64,000 nucleotides of DNA from SIG78 sp045635745 (GTDB lineage Bacteria > Verrucomicrobiota > Lentisphaeria > Victivallales > Victivallaceae): NCBI GenBank assembly GCA_045635745.1, contig JAZTWG010000031.1:1-64000 (forward strand). The letters run 5' to 3'. The notes below the pieces were generated by a model, which was not told the origin of the DNA, did not search any database, and saw nothing but the letters and a program-made list of their open reading frames with translations. Positions 18,362-26,793 of this stretch are shown in pieces (the stretch's first letter is position 1; each line of letters starts with the position of its first letter). Position numbers and translations under genes: made by a program.

Positions 18362-19444
18362 ATGAAAAAAGCTCTGCTTATTGCAGCTTGCGGTACCCTG
18401 CTTGGATCCGCAGTAAATGCCGCTCCGCCGGCAATGCCCAAACCCATCGTTGCAGCCGGCAAAGTTGCGGCGCAGGACGATGTTGAAGTCCGCCGCTATG
18501 CCGGGTTGGTTTCCGCCCCCGCGGTGGTGCAGCTGATGCCGCGGGTATCAGGTGAACTGCTGAAGGTCGGATTTAAAAATGGGGATTTTGTCCGCAAGGG
18601 CCAGATGCTTTACACCTTTGACCGCATCCGTTACGATGCAGCAGTAAAAAGCGCCGAAGCAAAAATCGCCGAATGCAAGGCGCATCTGGATTACGCCCAG
18701 CACAGTTACAACCGCGCCCACAATCTCTACGGTCAGAACGCCGCCAGTAAAGACTCGCTGGAAAATACTTTGAGCAGTCTGGAAGCCTACAAATCCAGCC
18801 TGCTTGCGGCCGAAGCGGCACTCATCACCGCCAAAGATGATTTGAACAATACAGTTATCACTGCCCCGATGGATGGGGTCATCGGTGTGACCAATTACAC
18901 TGCCGGCAACTACATAACCCCTTCTTCCGGAGTGCTGGCCACGATCAATCAGGTAAGCCCCATCCGGGTACAATTCGCCATGAGCAACCGTGATTTTCTG
19001 CAGATGTTCGGCACGCTTGATATACTCAAGAAAGAAGCAAAAATAGCTTTGAAACTCGCTGACGACAGCAATTATGAAGAAATCGGCAAGGTGGAATTTG
19101 TGGACAATGCTGCCAACCGCCGTACCGATACCATTCAGATCTATGCTGAATTTCCCAACAAACTTCAGAAACTTATTCCCGGCTCCACAGTGTCGGTGAT
19201 GCTGGATCGCCTGATTGCCAAAAACCGTCCGGCAGTCACCCCTTCAGCGATCATGTATGACAACAATACCGCATACGTTTACGTACTTGATAAAGATAAT
19301 AAAGTCAGCCGCCGCGACGTGAAAGTCGGCAACACCCGCGGTAAATATGTGATCGTGGAACAAGGTTTGAATATCGGCGAAACAGTCATTGTTGACGGCA
19401 CCCATAAGGCGCGCCCCGGCGTGACGGTGGAAGTTGCCAAATAA
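18362..19444 (+). CDS. RND efflux periplasmic adaptor (MFP)
   Basis: 360 aa periplasmic adaptor that links an RND pump to an outer-membrane channel. It has a signal peptide (MKKALLIAACGTLLGSAVNA), a split lipoyl domain (VVQLMPRVSGELLKVGFKNGD and VITAPMDGVIGVTNY), an alpha-hairpin between the halves, and beta-barrel and membrane-proximal domains. The ATG at 18362 follows GGAG. The cysteine in the signal region does not sit in a good lipobox, so it is probably not a lipoprotein. The outer-membrane channel is not encoded here and must be supplied from elsewhere. Confidence 0.93.
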   Translation: MKKALLIAACGTLLGSAVNAAPPAMPKPIVAAGKVAAQDDVEVRRYAGLVSAPAVVQLMPRVSGELLKVGFKNGDFVRKGQMLYTFDRIRYDAAVKSAEAKIAECKAHLDYAQHSYNRAHNLYGQNAASKDSLENTLSSLEAYKSSLLAAEAALITAKDDLNNTVITAPMDGVIGVTNYTAGNYITPSSGVLATINQVSPIRVQFAMSNRDFLQMFGTLDILKKEAKIALKLADDSNYEEIGKVEFVDNAANRRTDTIQIYAEFPNKLQKLIPGSTVSVMLDRLIAKNRPAVTPSAIMYDNNTAYVYVLDKDNKVSRRDVKVGNTRGKYVIVEQGLNIGETVIVDGTHKARPGVTVEVAK

Positions 19445-19465
19445 GGTTTTAAGGAGTCATTAAAA

Positions 19466-22400
19466 ATGTTTTCCAAGATATTTATTGAACGGCCGCGTTT
19501 TGCCATGGTCATAAGCATTGTATTGGTGCTTTTCGGGATCATGTCGATAACCAAGCTGCCGATTGCCGAATACCCGGAAATCGCCCCGCCGCAGATCTCG
19601 GTGACCACAAACTATGCCGGTGCCAGTGCCGGCGTGGTAGCTGAAACGGTGGCTATCCCCATTGAAGATGAACTCAATGGTGTGGATGATCTGCTGTACT
19701 TTTCCAGTACTTGCGACAATCTTGGTAATTACAGCTGTTCGGTAACGTTCAAAAGCGGTACCGATCAGGATATGGCCATGGTCAACGTGCAGAATGCGCT
19801 GAAACGTGCCGAGCCCAAACTGCCGGACGATGTAAAACGTGTAGGCGTAAATGTGGATAAACGAACCAGCGACATGCTGGCAGTGTTTGTGTTTTCCACC
19901 GACCAGAGCAAGATGTCGGTTATTGAACTCAATAACTATGTGAATACCACAATAAAAGACCCCATCTCGCGTATTGACGGTGTGGCGGCAGCGGAAGTCA
20001 TGTCCGCCCAGGTATTCAGTATGCGTATCTGGCTGGATCCTATCCGTATGGCAGGATTGAGCGTTTCCACCGATGAGATCATCGGCGCGGTGCAGTCGCA
20101 GAACATCCAGGCGGCCGCCGGTACCATCGGCTCGGAAAACGCCAGCGATTACATCGAATACAAACTCAACGTGCAGGGCCGCTTGAAAACGGCCGAAGAG
20201 TTCAGCAATATCATTGTCCGCAACGATGGTAACGGCAACCTTATCCGGCTCAAAGACATTGCCAAAGTCGAACTCGGATCCAAAGATTATGCAGGTAAGG
20301 GCTGGTACAACAACGGCGAAGCCGTGGGTATGATGATTTACCGCTCGAGCGACGCCAACGCGCTCCGCACCGTGGAAGATGTTAAAGCTGAACTCGAACG
20401 TCTTTCCAAGCGTTTTCCGCAAGGAGTAAGCTACACTACGGCTTATGACCCGACCGAATTTATTGTTATTTCGCTTGAAGAAATCATCACCACTCTGGTC
20501 GTGGCACTGCTGCTGGTGGTCATCATCACCTGGATATTCCTTCAGGATTGGCGTGCAACATTGATTCCTTCGGTGGCAATTCCGGTATCGCTGATGGCCA
20601 CGTTCCCGGTCATGCTGGCCTTGGGCTACAGCATCAACGTGCTGACCATGTTCGGACTTATTCTGGTGGTCGGCAGTTTGTGCGACGATGCCATTGTGGT
20701 GGTCGAAAACTGTCAGTCGCTCATGATACGCGAAAAGCTCTCCGCCAAAGATGCGGCCATCAAAAGCATGCAGCAGATCACCGGAGCGATTATTGCCACT
20801 ACGCTGGTGACAATAGCCTGCTATGCCCCGCTGGCATTCTACGGCGGTATGGTCGGCACGATCTACATGCAGTTTGCTGTAACCATGTGTATATCGCTGT
20901 GCTTCTCGACCATGGTTGCCATGACTTTGAGCCCGGCGATGTGTGCATTGCTTTTGCGTCCGCCGGCAGAAAAACCGGCAAAATTCTATGCACCGATCAA
21001 CTTTGTGCTGGATAATTCACGCCGGTTCTATCTCTTCGGAGTAAAAATACTCGTGCGCCGGGCTATACTTACCTTTATCCTCTTTGGTATTGTGCTGGGC
21101 GGTATCTGGCTGGTGAACAAGCAATTGTTGAGCAGCTTCCTGCCAACCGAAGACAAAGGCGCGATTCTCGTAAATATCGAATTGCCGCCGGGGGCCACGC
21201 TTGCCCGTACCGAACAGGCGCTGTTTGAATTCCGCGATAAGGTGCTTAAAGTCGATGGTGTCCGCAGTGTGCTGATCGCTTCCGGCTTCAGCATTCTTTC
21301 CGGCCGTACCGAAAACGGCGGTATTGCCATTGTGGACCTTGAACATTGGAACAAGCGTAAAACTCCCGATAAGCAGCTGGCACAGATGAATATGAAAATA
21401 CAGGGCGTAGCGCGTACCGTAGCCTCGGCCAATATTCTCTGTTTCACACCGCCGGCGATCATGGGTCTCGGTGCCACCGGCGGGGCAAGTTTCATGCTTT
21501 CCGGCGAAGGCGACATCCAGCCGAAAGATCTCTTCAACAACGCTATGGATGTAGCCGGCAAGATCTCCGCTGACCCCAAAACTTTGTATGCTATCACAAC
21601 CTACGACGCCAACACACCGCAGCTTTATCTGGATATCGACCGCGAAAAAGCTGAAACTCTTGGGTTGACCGCCAAAACGATCTATTCGAGTCTGCAAAGT
21701 CAGCTGGCAAGTTTCTATGTCAACGACTTCAACATCCTCGGCAACAGTTTCCATGTCAAGATCCAGAGCGGCAAAGACAACCGTTCTTCGATCGACGAAA
21801 TAAAAAATGTCCAGTTGCGTAACAGCTATGGCGAAATGGTGCCTTTGAGTTCGATCGGCGAACTCTCCTTTATGGTGGGGCCGCGCCGTATACAGCGCTT
21901 CAACAAGCTCACTTCGGCCGAAATGAACGTGCAGGGCAAACCCGGAGCATCCACCGGGGATTTGATCAAGATCATTGAAGGAATCAAGATGCCCAACAAC
22001 TACCATGTGGAATGGACCGGTATGAGTTATCAGGAAAAAGAAAACGAAGGTCAGCTGGGCAAACTCATGATGCTGGCGATCATCTTTGCGTATCTCTTTC
22101 TGGTGGCGCAGTACGAATCGTGGAGTATTCCGGTGCCGGTAATGATGTCGGTGGCATTTGCCAGTCTGGGCGCCCTGCTCGGTTTGTGGATAGCCGGCGA
22201 AACGATGAGTATTTACGCCCAGCTGGGGATGGTCATGTTGATCGGGCTGACCGCCAAGAACGCAATTCTGATGGTGGAATTTTCCAAACAGGAGCGCGAA
22301 CGCGGCGTACCGGTAATTGAAGCAGCCATGCGCGGCGGCGATTTGCGTTACCGTGCGGTGCTGATGACCGCATGGAGCTTCCTCTTCGGGGTGTTCCCGC

Positions 22401-22597
22401 TGGTTATCGCCAGCGGGGCGGGTGCCGCCAGCCGTCAGGCAATCGGTATAACCACCTTCTCGGGCATGCTGCTGGCAACGGTGGTGGGGATCATCTTCAC
22501 GCCGGCACTGTACGCGGCATGTCAGAGAATGCGCGAATTTGTAAAATATAAAGTATTCAAACTCGCCAAGCCGGATTACATGACCGGCGAAAAGTAA
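19466..22597 (+). CDS. RND inner-membrane efflux pump, AcrB/MexB-like (HAE1)
   Basis: 1043 aa proton-driven drug or toxic-compound exporter. The N-terminal IERPRFAMVISIVLVLFG and 12 membrane segments in the usual 1 + 5 + 1 + 5 pattern are visible. The paired aspartates of TM4 are present in GSLCDDAIVVVEN, and the TM10 lysine in GLTAKNAILMVEFSKQ. The length matches the HAE1 subfamily. It is third in the marR-adaptor-pump operon and is followed by a strong terminator. Substrates cannot be told from sequence. Confidence 0.95.
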   Translation: MFSKIFIERPRFAMVISIVLVLFGIMSITKLPIAEYPEIAPPQISVTTNYAGASAGVVAETVAIPIEDELNGVDDLLYFSSTCDNLGNYSCSVTFKSGTDQDMAMVNVQNALKRAEPKLPDDVKRVGVNVDKRTSDMLAVFVFSTDQSKMSVIELNNYVNTTIKDPISRIDGVAAAEVMSAQVFSMRIWLDPIRMAGLSVSTDEIIGAVQSQNIQAAAGTIGSENASDYIEYKLNVQGRLKTAEEFSNIIVRNDGNGNLIRLKDIAKVELGSKDYAGKGWYNNGEAVGMMIYRSSDANALRTVEDVKAELERLSKRFPQGVSYTTAYDPTEFIVISLEEIITTLVVALLLVVIITWIFLQDWRATLIPSVAIPVSLMATFPVMLALGYSINVLTMFGLILVVGSLCDDAIVVVENCQSLMIREKLSAKDAAIKSMQQITGAIIATTLVTIACYAPLAFYGGMVGTIYMQFAVTMCISLCFSTMVAMTLSPAMCALLLRPPAEKPAKFYAPINFVLDNSRRFYLFGVKILVRRAILTFILFGIVLGGIWLVNKQLLSSFLPTEDKGAILVNIELPPGATLARTEQALFEFRDKVLKVDGVRSVLIASGFSILSGRTENGGIAIVDLEHWNKRKTPDKQLAQMNMKIQGVARTVASANILCFTPPAIMGLGATGGASFMLSGEGDIQPKDLFNNAMDVAGKISADPKTLYAITTYDANTPQLYLDIDREKAETLGLTAKTIYSSLQSQLASFYVNDFNILGNSFHVKIQSGKDNRSSIDEIKNVQLRNSYGEMVPLSSIGELSFMVGPRRIQRFNKLTSAEMNVQGKPGASTGDLIKIIEGIKMPNNYHVEWTGMSYQEKENEGQLGKLMMLAIIFAYLFLVAQYESWSIPVPVMMSVAFASLGALLGLWIAGETMSIYAQLGMVMLIGLTAKNAILMVEFSKQERERGVPVIEAAMRGGDLRYRAVLMTAWSFLFGVFPLVIASGAGAASRQAIGITTFSGMLLATVVGIIFTPALYAACQRMREFVKYKVFKLAKPDYMTGEK

Positions 22598-22617
22598 TTA
22601 TTCAGTACAAACAAAAG

Positions 22618-22666
22618 TGGGGCTTTTGCAAAAATTCAAAACATTTTGCAACAGCCCCATTTTTTG
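22618..22666 (+). terminator. Terminator of the RND operon
   Basis: TGGGGCTTTTGCAAAA pairs with ATTTTGCAACAGCCCCA with two mismatches, followed by TTTTTTG. Same GGGGCTGTTGCAAAA motif as the terminator at 3.2 kb. Confidence 0.88.
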
Positions 22667-22691
22667 TTATATTGCTTTAGTGTAAAAAAAC

Positions 22692-22933
22692 TACCGGCTG
22701 AGCCGGTATGTTGCCGAAATAGCTTTAGCTTCAAGATGACGAAGTCATCAATCAAATGCGGATGCAATTAATGACATAAAACAATGTTGTTTGCAACTAT
22801 GAGTTCGTAATATATTACTGCATTTGCAGTAGTAGGGCAATAGTTGCAAGCGGTAAATAATTCAAAGCCCGTGTCGGGCTGCCGGTACCATCGCCTTGAA
22901 GCCGTGGTGCATACCACCGGCTAAGCCGGTGGT
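22692..22933. mobile_element. Folded non-coding element, possible IS200/IS605-type remnant
   Basis: Five hairpins lie in 240 bp. TACCGGCT/AGCCGGTA is at 22692-22708 and GATGAC/GTCATC at 22735-22749. TTGCAACTAT/ATAGTTGCAA spans 22791-22849 and encloses ACTGCA/TGCAGT. GCCCG/CGGGC is at 22867-22879. ACCACCGGCT/AGCCGGTGGT is at 22913-22933. The first and last share a CCGGCT-AGCCGG core, as left and right end palindromes of IS200/IS605 elements do. No transposase or TnpB gene is present. Alternatives are a structured RNA or clustered REP-like units. Confidence 0.4.
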
Positions 22934-23121
22934 TTTGATTTTCTCCGCATGCGCGGGCAATATGGTAGATGGCGGCTTGAGAATGTATGAGAGTGTATGA
23001 GAGATTGTCTTGCCGCCTTTTTTGCTGTCGGCTGGCTTCAGGCAGAGCAATGCTTACCGGGTATGGTTTTTTTCCCATACCCTCCCATAATTTCCCATAC
23101 TCTCAAAATACGGGTGCAGAC
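22934..23121. other. Non-coding stretch with short repeats
   Basis: GGCGGC (22971-22976) and GCCGCC (23012-23017) could pair before TTTTTT, a weak terminator-like shape with a long loop that contains two GTATGAGAG copies. GGGTATGG (23059-23066) and CCATACCC (23075-23082) form a hairpin with a T loop, and TCCCATA then repeats twice more. No gene is seen. Confidence 0.4.
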
Positions 23122-24105
23122 TTATTCGTCGCCCAGATATTTACCCGGCAGGCAGTAGTTTACCAGATAATCGTGCACGGCATCGCGCAGAGTCATGATT
23201 TCACCGGTGTAGCCGGTGGAGCGCATTTTTTCCATCTCCGCACAGGTGTAATACTGATATTTACCTTTAAGGTGTTCAGGCATTTCGATATATTCAACAT
23301 TTTTCGGCGTATTGAGCGCTTCAAAAGCGTAGGTTACCATTGAGTTCCAGGTTTCAGCCCGGCCGCTGCCGATATTGAACAAGCCGCTTACCGAAGTATT
23401 TACGCATGCCAGATGCCAGAGCATTTTTACGGCATCTTTTACATACAGAAAGTCGCGCATCTGTTCGCCATCGGCATATTCGGGCTTGTAACTTTTGAAA
23501 AGCTGCATCCGGCCTTCGGCGGTGATCTGTTCAAAAGCCCGCAGCACTACGCTGCGCATACCGGCTTTGTGGTATTCATTAGGACCGTACACATTGGAAA
23601 ATTTACAACCCACAAGTTTATTGAGCCAGCCGCGTTTTTTGGCGTAAAGGTCAAACATCTGCTTGCTGTAACCATACATGTTCAGCGGGCGCAATTCTTC
23701 GATAACGCTTTCGTCATCGCGGTAGCCGAGCGCTCCATCGCCGTAAGTTGCACAGCTGGAAGCGTAGACCATGCGGATATTCTTTTTTATGGCAAATTCC
23801 GCCAGTTTGCAGGTGTATTGAAAGTTGTTGTGCACCAGATAAGTGGCATCCAGCTCGGTGGTCGATGAGCACGCTCCGAGGTGCATGATTCCTTCGATCG
23901 CGCAATTATCGAAATCACCGTTTTCCAGTTTGGCTATAAACTGATCCTTTTCCAGATAGTCGCTGTAACGCAATGCGCGGAGATTTTTCCACTTTTCAGA
24001 ATTACCCAGATGATCAACGATCAATATATCTTCGATGCCGTTTTTGTTCCATTGCCAGACAACTGCGCTGCCGATAAGACCGGCACCTCCGGTTACGATC
24101 CACAT
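23122..24105 (-). CDS. hldD: ADP-L-glycero-D-manno-heptose 6-epimerase
   Basis: NAD(P)-dependent epimerase that completes ADP-heptose for the lipopolysaccharide inner core. Extended SDR fold: TGGAGLIGS at the N terminus binds the cofactor, HLGACSSTTE is the HldD hallmark, and MYGYSK holds the catalytic Tyr and Lys. 327 aa, close to family length. Good ribosome site (GGAG) before the ATG. It lies 22 nt after lptD, so the two outer-membrane genes share a transcript. A gmhA-type gene of the same pathway is at 30.9 kb. Confidence 0.93.
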   Translation of the reverse strand: MWIVTGGAGLIGSAVVWQWNKNGIEDILIVDHLGNSEKWKNLRALRYSDYLEKDQFIAKLENGDFDNCAIEGIMHLGACSSTTELDATYLVHNNFQYTCKLAEFAIKKNIRMVYASSCATYGDGALGYRDDESVIEELRPLNMYGYSKQMFDLYAKKRGWLNKLVGCKFSNVYGPNEYHKAGMRSVVLRAFEQITAEGRMQLFKSYKPEYADGEQMRDFLYVKDAVKMLWHLACVNTSVSGLFNIGSGRAETWNSMVTYAFEALNTPKNVEYIEMPEHLKGKYQYYTCAEMEKMRSTGYTGEIMTLRDAVHDYLVNYCLPGKYLGDE

Positions 24106-24127
24106 AGATTACTGCTCCTGCAAAAAA

Positions 24128-26785
24128 TTATTGTACGCCGGTAAGTTTGGAGACCATATCGCGCCGGACCGCATCCAGCGGATTTTCCCAGCCCACCAGC
24201 GTGGCGTATACCCCGAAAGATACATCCTTTTTCAAATCATCGTCATCGTCGCGCCGGCGCTCGAATTCCACTACTCCGCTCAACTGCACGCAATGGAACA
24301 AGCGCGATATCGCCAGCGTCTGGCGCGAGAACATGCCTTCTTCAAAGTCGTAGCTGACTTTGAATGAACCGAAAGTCTTGCGGTCTGGCGTTATCGGTGC
24401 CATCACCCCGAGAGTCATGGTCTGCAAACGCTCTACCACCCGGTACTGGTCAAAGACTCCGCCGGAGTAGAAACTGGTGAGCGAACTGCCCATGGAATAT
24501 TCCGCACGGCCGGTGTAGCCGTCACGATAATCGTAAGCCATGTAAAGAGTTACATCTTCAATGGGATTGTAGCGCACATCCATGTAGAGCCGGTTGAAGA
24601 AATTACCCGAAATTCCCGGTCTGCCGGCCTGCCGTTTGCCCCGGATTGCCTGCATATCGTGGGTCTGGTTATTATCAGTGTCTATGGAAATAAAACCATT
24701 GAATTGCAGCTGGGGTGTGGGGTTGAAGGTCAACTGGGTGCAGAAATCGCCCATGTGATTGTAATCATCGTCGTCGTCAAAGTAAATATTCCAGTAATTT
24801 TCCATTGAAAACCACTCGTAGATCTTGGCATCGCCGAAACCACCGCGGCGGGTCTGCAGCCGGTTGCGTACCCCGATGCGGAGGAAATTCAGATTTTCCA
24901 GCCGGTCAACTCCGTCGAAAAACAGCAGTTTGTTGCGGTTGACCGAGGGATCGGTTATATATGTGTAGTTCACATAAGGTTCGCAGATGTGCCGCAAACC
25001 ATCCAGACCCAGAAAATCGCTGCGGATATTCTGCCAGGTGTTGTAGATCTTGGTATTGGCTTCCACGCCGAATTCTGCAATCAGCCGGAATTTGCCGTCG
25101 CCGCGGTCATTGTAGTTATTGACCGTCAGGCCGTAATCTTCGTCTTCATCGGCGGCGGCCTGCATATTGAATATATCCTGCGTGCGAACCTTGTTTTTGG
25201 AGCTGTTGGTGTAGCCGGTCATACGCAGACCGGCGCGGGGCACGATATTGATATAAGCTGTCCGCAGCGGGTAGTAGAGGAAATTCACCGAGTCAAAGCG
25301 GCCGGTTTCGTAATTTTTCAGCTTGCCCATGGGGTTTTTCCAGCGGCGGTCGAATTTTGCCCAGTTCATACGCAGATAATCGACTGTGTGCGAACCCTGA
25401 TAGTAGATGTTGGTGCCCGGAATGATCTCCTGGCGCTGAATATCCAACCGCGCTTCCGGCAGTTTCTGAATGGTCGTGTAAAAATCATTGACCTGAAAAC
25501 GCGTGTAAAGCGAGGCTGAAAAGCGGTCGTGCTGATACTCCAGCGCCGTAAAGCTTGCCGGTTCGCTCAAATCATCGGCGCGGGTCTTGAAGTAATCGTC
25601 GAGCATATAAGGATCGCTCATCCACTCCACCTGCGCGCGGAAATCCAGCCGCGGGGTCAGGTGGGTGTAGTTGGTCAGCTGGAAATCAAACCGCTGATGC
25701 GGTATCTTGAAGCGCGAATCATTGTCCGGAGCCGGTTTTTCTCCGCTGCTTTCGTAGGGATCGTTGTCATATATGCCGTAGGCATTGATTTCGGTATGCG
25801 AATTGGCAGTAGTTATGCTGGTGCGTTCGCCGTAGCCCAGACCGCGTTTGGTGTAGTAATCCAGATCCAGCGCGGTTTCCACTTGCGGGTAGTCCGCCAG
25901 CTGAAACTTTTTGGTCATCAGCACGTTGAAGCCCCAATCGCTGTTATAGCCGATCTGGGTACTGAACAACCCCGGACTTTCATCTTTGGGCTTGTAGATC
26001 ATCGGCAGCCAGAAAACCGGCACACCGTAGATCCGCAGAAAGCTGTTGTAGCCCCACAGACTGTATTCGGACTGTTCTTTTTCAAAATTATCAAAGCCGT
26101 AGCCTTCCGTTTCGTGCGGATAGATATTGGCTTTGCTCATGCTGATGCTGAAGTGGCTCTGATCTTCAAAGAGATATTCGCAGCTGGAAACTTCCATATC
26201 TTCCAACCGCAGCTCGCCGCCCGGCTGACGCACCCCGCGTTTGGCGCGGCAGACAAAACCGCTGGCACGCAAACGTATATTGGTAAAGCTCATATTGCCG
26301 GTCAGCAGATTGCCGGACATGCGGTCAGCCTGAACCGCGCTGGCATCGCGCGACATTTCTATCTGCAATTTCTGATTGCCCAGCGGATCGGTCGTGATCC
26401 CCAGAATTTTTACCGCTGCTCCCGGCGCTTTCTGCAAACGCTCCAGCTCGTCAAGAGTAACAGTATGCACCGTGCGCTTGACCGTGGCAAAGGAGATATT
26501 GCCCTTTACTTCGATATCGCGGCTTTCCAGATCGATCATTGCCGAATCTGCCGTAATGGTCATATTGCCGTAAGGTATGTATACATTGCCCTTGACGAAA
26601 AGCGTTTTGCCGGTCAGGCGCCATTGGTCGGCGCGGGCATGCTGCAGATAACCCGGATCCCGTTTGGGCGGTTCAAATCCGTGATCCAGATTTTTGCCCA
26701 GAGCGGGAGCAGAGTATATAGCGCCTCCTGCCGATACTGCAAAAAGCATCAGCAGGAGTTTGGTGATTGTCCGCGCGTTCAGCAT
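24128..26785 (-). CDS. lptD: LPS-assembly outer-membrane protein LptD (OstA)
   Basis: Inserts lipopolysaccharide into the outer leaflet. It has a signal peptide (about 1-28). A periplasmic beta-jellyroll follows (GNVYIPYGNMTITADSAMID, typical OstA repeat). A large beta-barrel carries the family phrases FLRIYGVPVFWLPMIYKPKD and PGLFSTQIGYNSDWGFNVL. The length, 885 aa, is within range. Few cysteines are visible, so the disulfide pattern of the E. coli protein is not conserved. It starts 8 nt after the SorE-like dehydrogenase gene, an odd partner. Confidence 0.9.
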   Translation of the reverse strand: MLNARTITKLLLMLFAVSAGGAIYSAPALGKNLDHGFEPPKRDPGYLQHARADQWRLTGKTLFVKGNVYIPYGNMTITADSAMIDLESRDIEVKGNISFATVKRTVHTVTLDELERLQKAPGAAVKILGITTDPLGNQKLQIEMSRDASAVQADRMSGNLLTGNMSFTNIRLRASGFVCRAKRGVRQPGGELRLEDMEVSSCEYLFEDQSHFSISMSKANIYPHETEGYGFDNFEKEQSEYSLWGYNSFLRIYGVPVFWLPMIYKPKDESPGLFSTQIGYNSDWGFNVLMTKKFQLADYPQVETALDLDYYTKRGLGYGERTSITTANSHTEINAYGIYDNDPYESSGEKPAPDNDSRFKIPHQRFDFQLTNYTHLTPRLDFRAQVEWMSDPYMLDDYFKTRADDLSEPASFTALEYQHDRFSASLYTRFQVNDFYTTIQKLPEARLDIQRQEIIPGTNIYYQGSHTVDYLRMNWAKFDRRWKNPMGKLKNYETGRFDSVNFLYYPLRTAYINIVPRAGLRMTGYTNSSKNKVRTQDIFNMQAAADEDEDYGLTVNNYNDRGDGKFRLIAEFGVEANTKIYNTWQNIRSDFLGLDGLRHICEPYVNYTYITDPSVNRNKLLFFDGVDRLENLNFLRIGVRNRLQTRRGGFGDAKIYEWFSMENYWNIYFDDDDDYNHMGDFCTQLTFNPTPQLQFNGFISIDTDNNQTHDMQAIRGKRQAGRPGISGNFFNRLYMDVRYNPIEDVTLYMAYDYRDGYTGRAEYSMGSSLTSFYSGGVFDQYRVVERLQTMTLGVMAPITPDRKTFGSFKVSYDFEEGMFSRQTLAISRLFHCVQLSGVVEFERRRDDDDDLKKDVSFGVYATLVGWENPLDAVRRDMVSKLTGVQ

Positions 26786-26793
26786 ATATTATA

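Noticed and set aside
22667..23121. TnpA or TnpB gene of an IS200/IS605 element
   Set aside because: No open frame of the needed length or motifs on either strand; only end-like palindromes remain.
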